From: Dichotomicrobium sp964466965
Lineage (GTDB): Bacteria > Pseudomonadota > Alphaproteobacteria > Rhizobiales > Rhodomicrobiaceae
Length of the DNA: 18,936 nt
NCBI GenBank assembly: GCA_964466965.1
Contig: CAYXPZ010000047.1
Location: 1-18,936, forward strand
Direction: 5' to 3'
The position numbers and the translations under genes are program-made. Each line of letters opens with the position of its first letter. The stretch's first letter is position 1. Shown piece after piece: positions 15,522 through 18,936 of the stretch. The notes under the pieces were generated by a model. It was not told where the DNA came from. It saw only the letters and a program-made list of their open reading frames with translations, and did no database searches.

Positions 15522-16463
15522 ATGGCGATCCTGCTGTTGATCTCGGACATGGCGCCGGAGGACTGGGATGACGCGATCGCGCAGCTCAGCGAACAGCGCT
15601 CCGTGCGGGTCTGGCCCTACCTCGATGATCCCGCCGAGATCGAGTACGCAATCGTGTGGAAGCCGCCGCCCGGCGCGCTGCAAGGTTTTGCCAATCTCCG
15701 GGCAATCTTTTCCATGGGCGCCGGGGTTGATCACCTGATGGGTGATCCAGACTTGCCGGATGTGCCGATCATCCGCTTCGTCGCCGACGATCTCACGGAA
15801 CAGATGAGCACATATATCCTGCACCATGTGCTGCTGCATCATCGCCGGCATCTCGATTATGCCGCTCAGCAGGCGCGCAAACAGTGGCGTTCGCTGCCAC
15901 AGCCGCCGGCGCGCGAGGTACGCGTTGGTGTGATGGGTTGCGGGGTGCTCGGGTCGGCTGCTGCCGAGAGGCTCGCCGCGATCGGCTTCCAGACCAGCGG
16001 CTGGAGCCGCTCGCCGAAAACGATCGCAGGCGTGGCGAGCTACAGCGGGGCGGACGCGTTCGATGCGTTTCTCGGGCAGACAGATATTCTGGTATGCCTG
16101 CTGCCGCTCACGGCGGAGACCCGGGGCATACTCGGGACGGGTTTATTTCAAGCCATGGCCTCTGACGGCAAGTTGCCCGGGCGCGTGCTCATCAACGCTG
16201 GACGCGGGGGATTGCAAAACGAAGATCAGATCCTTGCAGCTCTTGATGATGGGACACTCTGGGCGGCGTCGCTCGACGTGTTCGAGACCGAGCCCCTGCC
16301 CGAAAGCAGCCCGCTTTGGACGCACCCGCGCGTGGTCATCACGCCGCATAATGCCGCCATTTCCGACCCGCATGCGCTTTTTCAGTATGTGTTGGAGCAG
16401 ATCGGCAAATATGAGCGTGGCGAGAACGTTGAAAATATCGTCGATTGGCAGCGCGGTTACTGA
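15522..16463 (+). CDS. ghrA: Glyoxylate/hydroxypyruvate reductase A (D-2-hydroxyacid dehydrogenase)
   Basis: The 313-residue protein is a full-length GhrA-type dehydrogenase. By family it reduces glyoxylate to glycolate and hydroxypyruvate to D-glycerate with NAD(P)H in the cytosol. Visible motifs are FSMGAGVDHL (63-72), the Rossmann motif GCGVLG (139-144), the catalytic arginine in INAGRGG (R228), the glutamate in LDVFETEPLP (E257) and the histidine in ITPHNAA (H276). GGAG at 15512-15515, six bases before the ATG, supports the start. It follows the Sel1 gene by 46 bases. Its stop overlaps the stop of the convergent NlpC/P60 gene by seven bases. The specific substrate among 2-oxoacids is not certain. 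Confidence 0.92.
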   Translation: MAILLLISDMAPEDWDDAIAQLSEQRSVRVWPYLDDPAEIEYAIVWKPPPGALQGFANLRAIFSMGAGVDHLMGDPDLPDVPIIRFVADDLTEQMSTYILHHVLLHHRRHLDYAAQQARKQWRSLPQPPAREVRVGVMGCGVLGSAAAERLAAIGFQTSGWSRSPKTIAGVASYSGADAFDAFLGQTDILVCLLPLTAETRGILGTGLFQAMASDGKLPGRVLINAGRGGLQNEDQILAALDDGTLWAASLDVFETEPLPESSPLWTHPRVVITPHNAAISDPHALFQYVLEQIGKYERGENVENIVDWQRGY

Positions 16464-17377
16464 TCGGTGCTGTCGGCGGGCAATTCCAGGATCGTGTCGT
16501 CGGGCACGACACGTCGCACCGATGTTGGTTTGCCCCAGCTCTTTTCGATCCGCTCGATCGCATGGCGCACCGGTTCGATGAGTGTTTCCATCTGGTGTCC
16601 GCTGGCATGGACGACCCAGTCCGCCGATTGGGCGATCGCAACGTGCCCCTTCCAAAAGATGAGGTCGCCCCGCTCAAGTCCGCCCTTCAGCACGCGGTCT
16701 TCGTCGATCACCCCTTTGACAGGTTCACCGATCTCCGCCTCCTGCATATCGGTGTCACGCGGACAGGCAAGCCCCGCTGCCTGGAGCGAGAGCTGCACCA
16801 GTGCCGAGCAGTCCAGCCCCATGCTGGTCTTGCCGCCCCACAGGTAGGGTGTCCCGACCAGACGCTCGGCCGCGCGGACGAAATCCTTCAGCGTGTCGCC
16901 TGCGCCGACGCAATGATCCGCGAAGACATAGCCGCCGCGGGCGAGGCTGAGAAAACGGCCCTCGCGCCCGTCTGCGGCGAGCCGCCCGCCGAAGGTGAGC
17001 ATATCAAGCGGTGGCGCTTTGATGTCGGGCGAGGGGTAGATGTGGGTCGCGCGGACGCGCACCGCGTGCGTGGGTGCAAACACGTTGGCCGAAAGGTGGT
17101 CCGCCGGCATGTAGCCAACATAGTTGTCGCGCTGGAGTTGGCCCCAAACCCAGCCCTCTTGCGAGTCGTAAACCGTGACTGTCTCGCCGTGCAGGGCCTC
17201 TGTCATCAGAGGGGCGCGGAACTTCGGCGCGCTTCGCACCGGGGCGCGCGCGGCGATGACTTGTTGCGTGACGCCATCGACATAGCGGGGCGCGTGAACC
17301 TGTCCGCTCAGCGCAGAGGCGGCCATGTCCTCGCGATAGGCGTTGCGTCGCGGATCCGGGCGTTCGCTGTTGGTCAC
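16457..17377 (-). CDS. NlpC/P60 peptidase with SH3-like domains
   Basis: The 306-residue protein starts at a GTG (17377-17375) that overlaps the aminopeptidase stop by four bases (GTGA). Residues about 35-160 look like two bacterial SH3 domains (VIAARAPVRSAP, ETVTVYDSQEGWVWGQL, YVGYMPADHL; then RATHIYPSPD). Residues about 162-300 are NlpC/P60: PYLWGGKTSMGLDCSALVQ with nucleophile C190, GHVAIA with H245 and VVHASG with H257. The Cys-His-His spacings (55 and 12) fit the family triad. Members cut gamma-D-Glu-diamino-acid bonds in peptidoglycan peptides. No signal peptide is visible, so it may act on imported muropeptides in the cytosol, as YkfC-like enzymes do; that is inference. The coding frame is open farther upstream, but that stretch lies inside the aminopeptidase gene and is rejected. 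Confidence 0.92.
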   Translation of the reverse strand: MTNSERPDPRRNAYREDMAASALSGQVHAPRYVDGVTQQVIAARAPVRSAPKFRAPLMTEALHGETVTVYDSQEGWVWGQLQRDNYVGYMPADHLSANVFAPTHAVRVRATHIYPSPDIKAPPLDMLTFGGRLAADGREGRFLSLARGGYVFADHCVGAGDTLKDFVRAAERLVGTPYLWGGKTSMGLDCSALVQLSLQAAGLACPRDTDMQEAEIGEPVKGVIDEDRVLKGGLERGDLIFWKGHVAIAQSADWVVHASGHQMETLIEPVRHAIERIEKSWGKPTSVRRVVPDDTILELPADSTDQ

Positions 17378-18801
17378 GATTGATAGGCCTCGCTGAGGAG
17401 TTGAAAAGCGGCGCGGGCGGCCTGGGGCTCGCCTCCGGCTGGCCGCGCTGGCACAGAGCGCGGAGTCCAAGCGTAAATATCCATGTGCAGGAACCGCGGC
17501 GAATTCTTCACGAAGCGCTTGAGAAACAGCGCCGCGGTGATGGAGCCGGCGAACGGGCCATTGTAGATATGGTTCACATCGGCGACCCGGCTCTTTAAGA
17601 GCTGATCGTAGGGCTGCCAGAACGGCATGCGCCACAGCGGATCGGCAACGGCCATCGCATGCCGTGAAAGATCGGCCGCGAGCGCGTCGTCGTCGGTGTA
17701 AAACGGCGGCAAGTCCGCGCCGAGCGCCACGCGGGCTGCGCCGGTCAGCGTGGCGAAGGTGAACAACTGCTCCGGCTGTTCCTCGTCCGCCAGGCTCAGG
17801 GCATCGGCCAGGACCAGCCTGCCTTCCGCATCGGTATTGGCGATCTCCACCGTCGTGCCGTTGCGCGCGCGCAGGATGTCGCCGGGGCGAAACGCCGACG
17901 CCGAAATGTTGTTGTCTGCCGCAGGAATCAGCAGGCGCAGGCGCACCGGCAAGTTCCCCGCCATGACCATCGCTGCTAATGCGATTGCCGATGCCGCCCC
18001 GCCCATGTCCTTCTTCATCAGACCCATGGCGCTCGCCGGTTTGATGTTCAGCCCGCCCGTATCGAAACAGATGCCCTTGCCGACGATCGTGACCTTTGGC
18101 GCGGACTTGTCGCCCCATTGCAGGTCGATCAGCCGCGGAGCTCGGTCGCTCGCCCGGCCAACCGCATGGATCATCGGCAGGTTTTCTGCTTCGAGCCGCG
18201 AGCCCTCGATCACGTGGATGTCTGCGCCAAATGCGATGGCGAGGTGACGCACCACATCTTCGAGTTCGGCTGGGCCAAGTTCATTGGCCGGGTAGTTGAT
18301 TAGCTCGCGCCCGAGCCAGACCGCTGAAGCGATGTTCAGCACGCGATCGCGATCGACCCCATCCGGCACGACCAGCCGGCGCGGCGCGCGCTTGGCATCG
18401 GCGCTGGTGCGAAAGGTCGTGAAGTCGTAGGCGCCGAGCGCCCAGGCGATCGCAGCGAGTTCGGGATCCGGCGGTGGCGTGGCAAACCGGTAGGTTCCCG
18501 CAGGCACGACCGTCGGCAGTATGCCAGGCGTCAAGGCCCGAAAGGGCGCAGCTTTCTCTCGGCCGAGACCAAGCATAGCGCCGGCCAGACCGTTCTCGCC
18601 TTGGAGGAGCGCGGTATTGCCTCCGCGCGCTTTCCAGTCGATGGCCTTGAGCCAATGTTTTGAGCGGTCCGGTAAGCCTAGCAAGTCGAGCTTGTCGGCA
18701 TCGGCGTTGGTTGGCCATACCGGGACTGCGTGTGCGGCCGCATCGGGCTCAAGGATCAACCGGCTGAGTTCATCCCGGAAGTTACGCAAGGAGACGGTCA
18801 T
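17374..18801 (-). CDS. Leucyl aminopeptidase family (M17) metallopeptidase
   Basis: The 475-residue cytosolic peptidase has the M17 active site: GKGICFDTGG (K242, D247), MKKDMGGAA (D265) and NTDAEGRLVL (322-331; D324, E326, R328). These supply the two-metal ligands and the catalytic Lys/Arg of the family. It removes N-terminal residues from peptides; the sub-specificity is not clear, and it is shorter and less like PepA in its N-terminal domain (about 1-150), which is poorly conserved. The frame is open to 18909, but the ATG at 18801 gives the normal family N-terminus; a strong Shine-Dalgarno sequence is not seen. Its stop overlaps the start of the NlpC/P60 gene, so the two are translationally coupled. 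The 135 bases upstream contain no further gene I can support. Confidence 0.93.
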   Translation of the reverse strand: MTVSLRNFRDELSRLILEPDAAAHAVPVWPTNADADKLDLLGLPDRSKHWLKAIDWKARGGNTALLQGENGLAGAMLGLGREKAAPFRALTPGILPTVVPAGTYRFATPPPDPELAAIAWALGAYDFTTFRTSADAKRAPRRLVVPDGVDRDRVLNIASAVWLGRELINYPANELGPAELEDVVRHLAIAFGADIHVIEGSRLEAENLPMIHAVGRASDRAPRLIDLQWGDKSAPKVTIVGKGICFDTGGLNIKPASAMGLMKKDMGGAASAIALAAMVMAGNLPVRLRLLIPAADNNISASAFRPGDILRARNGTTVEIANTDAEGRLVLADALSLADEEQPEQLFTFATLTGAARVALGADLPPFYTDDDALAADLSRHAMAVADPLWRMPFWQPYDQLLKSRVADVNHIYNGPFAGSITAALFLKRFVKNSPRFLHMDIYAWTPRSVPARPAGGEPQAARAAFQLLSEAYQS

Positions 18802-18936
18802 TGATAATCCACAAGCTGGGGGTTTGGCGAACAGTGGAAAAGAGCGCCTGAACCGGGGCTGAACACCCTGAACGTGTAACGTAGCGTGGGACTCGCGCTC
18901 CGCCAACACCCGCTGGCGATCTTTCCTCAGCGTCCT

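Noticed and set aside
16445..17383. Long plus-strand open frame opposite the NlpC/P60 gene (312 codons)
   Set aside because: It is antisense to a gene with a complete catalytic triad and shows no family motif; long antisense frames are expected in GC-rich DNA.
17378..18118. Upstream extension of the NlpC/P60 frame to 18118
   Set aside because: It lies wholly within the M17 peptidase gene in another frame; the GTG overlapping the M17 stop is a much better start.
1..18936. CRISPR array, tRNA, rRNA, insertion sequence or integrase
   Set aside because: I saw no regularly spaced repeats, cloverleaf with a TTCGA-type arm, transposase motifs or terminal repeats; the AT-rich island has no visible attachment site.

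Overview
The window is about 19 kb of mostly GC-rich chromosome from an alphaproteobacterium, probably of the Hyphomicrobiales (Rhizobiales). The evidence is the gene content: a heterotetrameric sarcosine oxidase locus, a divergent anmK/tyrS pair, a 7Fe ferredoxin FdxA, a short Sel1-type protein, and an M17 aminopeptidase joined to an NlpC/P60 hydrolase. A degenerate copy of a palindrome that I recall as common between genes in this order also points that way. Species cannot be named from the sequence.

Layout: (1) 1-3917 (+) is the end of a sarcosine oxidase operon. It holds the tail of soxD and then a 1239-residue reading frame that carries both the alpha subunit (SoxA) and, after a Pro/Ala-rich linker, the gamma subunit (SoxG). 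(2) 3982-4524 (+) is an orphan protein with a ParB/sulfiredoxin-like core, whose 3' end overlaps the convergent metallo-beta-lactamase-fold gene. (3) 4443-6502 (-) is an anmK-to-MBL-hydrolase operon, divergent from tyrS (6641-7942, +). (4) 7943-8714 (+) is a Uma2-family gene behind a perfect TATAAT and a structured leader. (5) 8775-10459 (-) holds two iron-sulfur genes, fdxA and the Mrp/ApbC cluster carrier, each probably transcribed separately.

(6) About 10535-12330 is clearly AT-richer than its surroundings. Hand counts of two 60-base lines give 27% GC at 11521-11580 and 72% at 12481-12540. It encodes an unrecognised 378-residue protein with two membrane segments, a coiled coil and a beta-rich C-terminal domain. 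A twin-CACGTG inverted repeat touches its ribosome binding site, and a possible 46-codon ORF lies downstream on the other strand. This is the most accessory-looking stretch. (7) 12440-16463 (+) has a quinone oxidoreductase, a GT39/ArnT-like membrane glycosyltransferase, a Sel1-like small protein and a GhrA-type hydroxyacid dehydrogenase. (8) 16457-18801 (-) is an M17 leucyl aminopeptidase followed by an SH3/NlpC-P60 peptidase, sharing a four-base GTGA overlap.

Functional themes: sarcosine (methylglycine) oxidation feeding one-carbon units to tetrahydrofolate; cell-wall turnover and recycling (AnmK, NlpC/P60, possibly the M17 peptidase); and Fe-S cluster biology (FdxA, Mrp). I found no CRISPR array, tRNA, rRNA or insertion sequence. 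No complete new multi-gene system is evident. The best leads are the SoxA-SoxG fusion and the AT-rich membrane-protein island.
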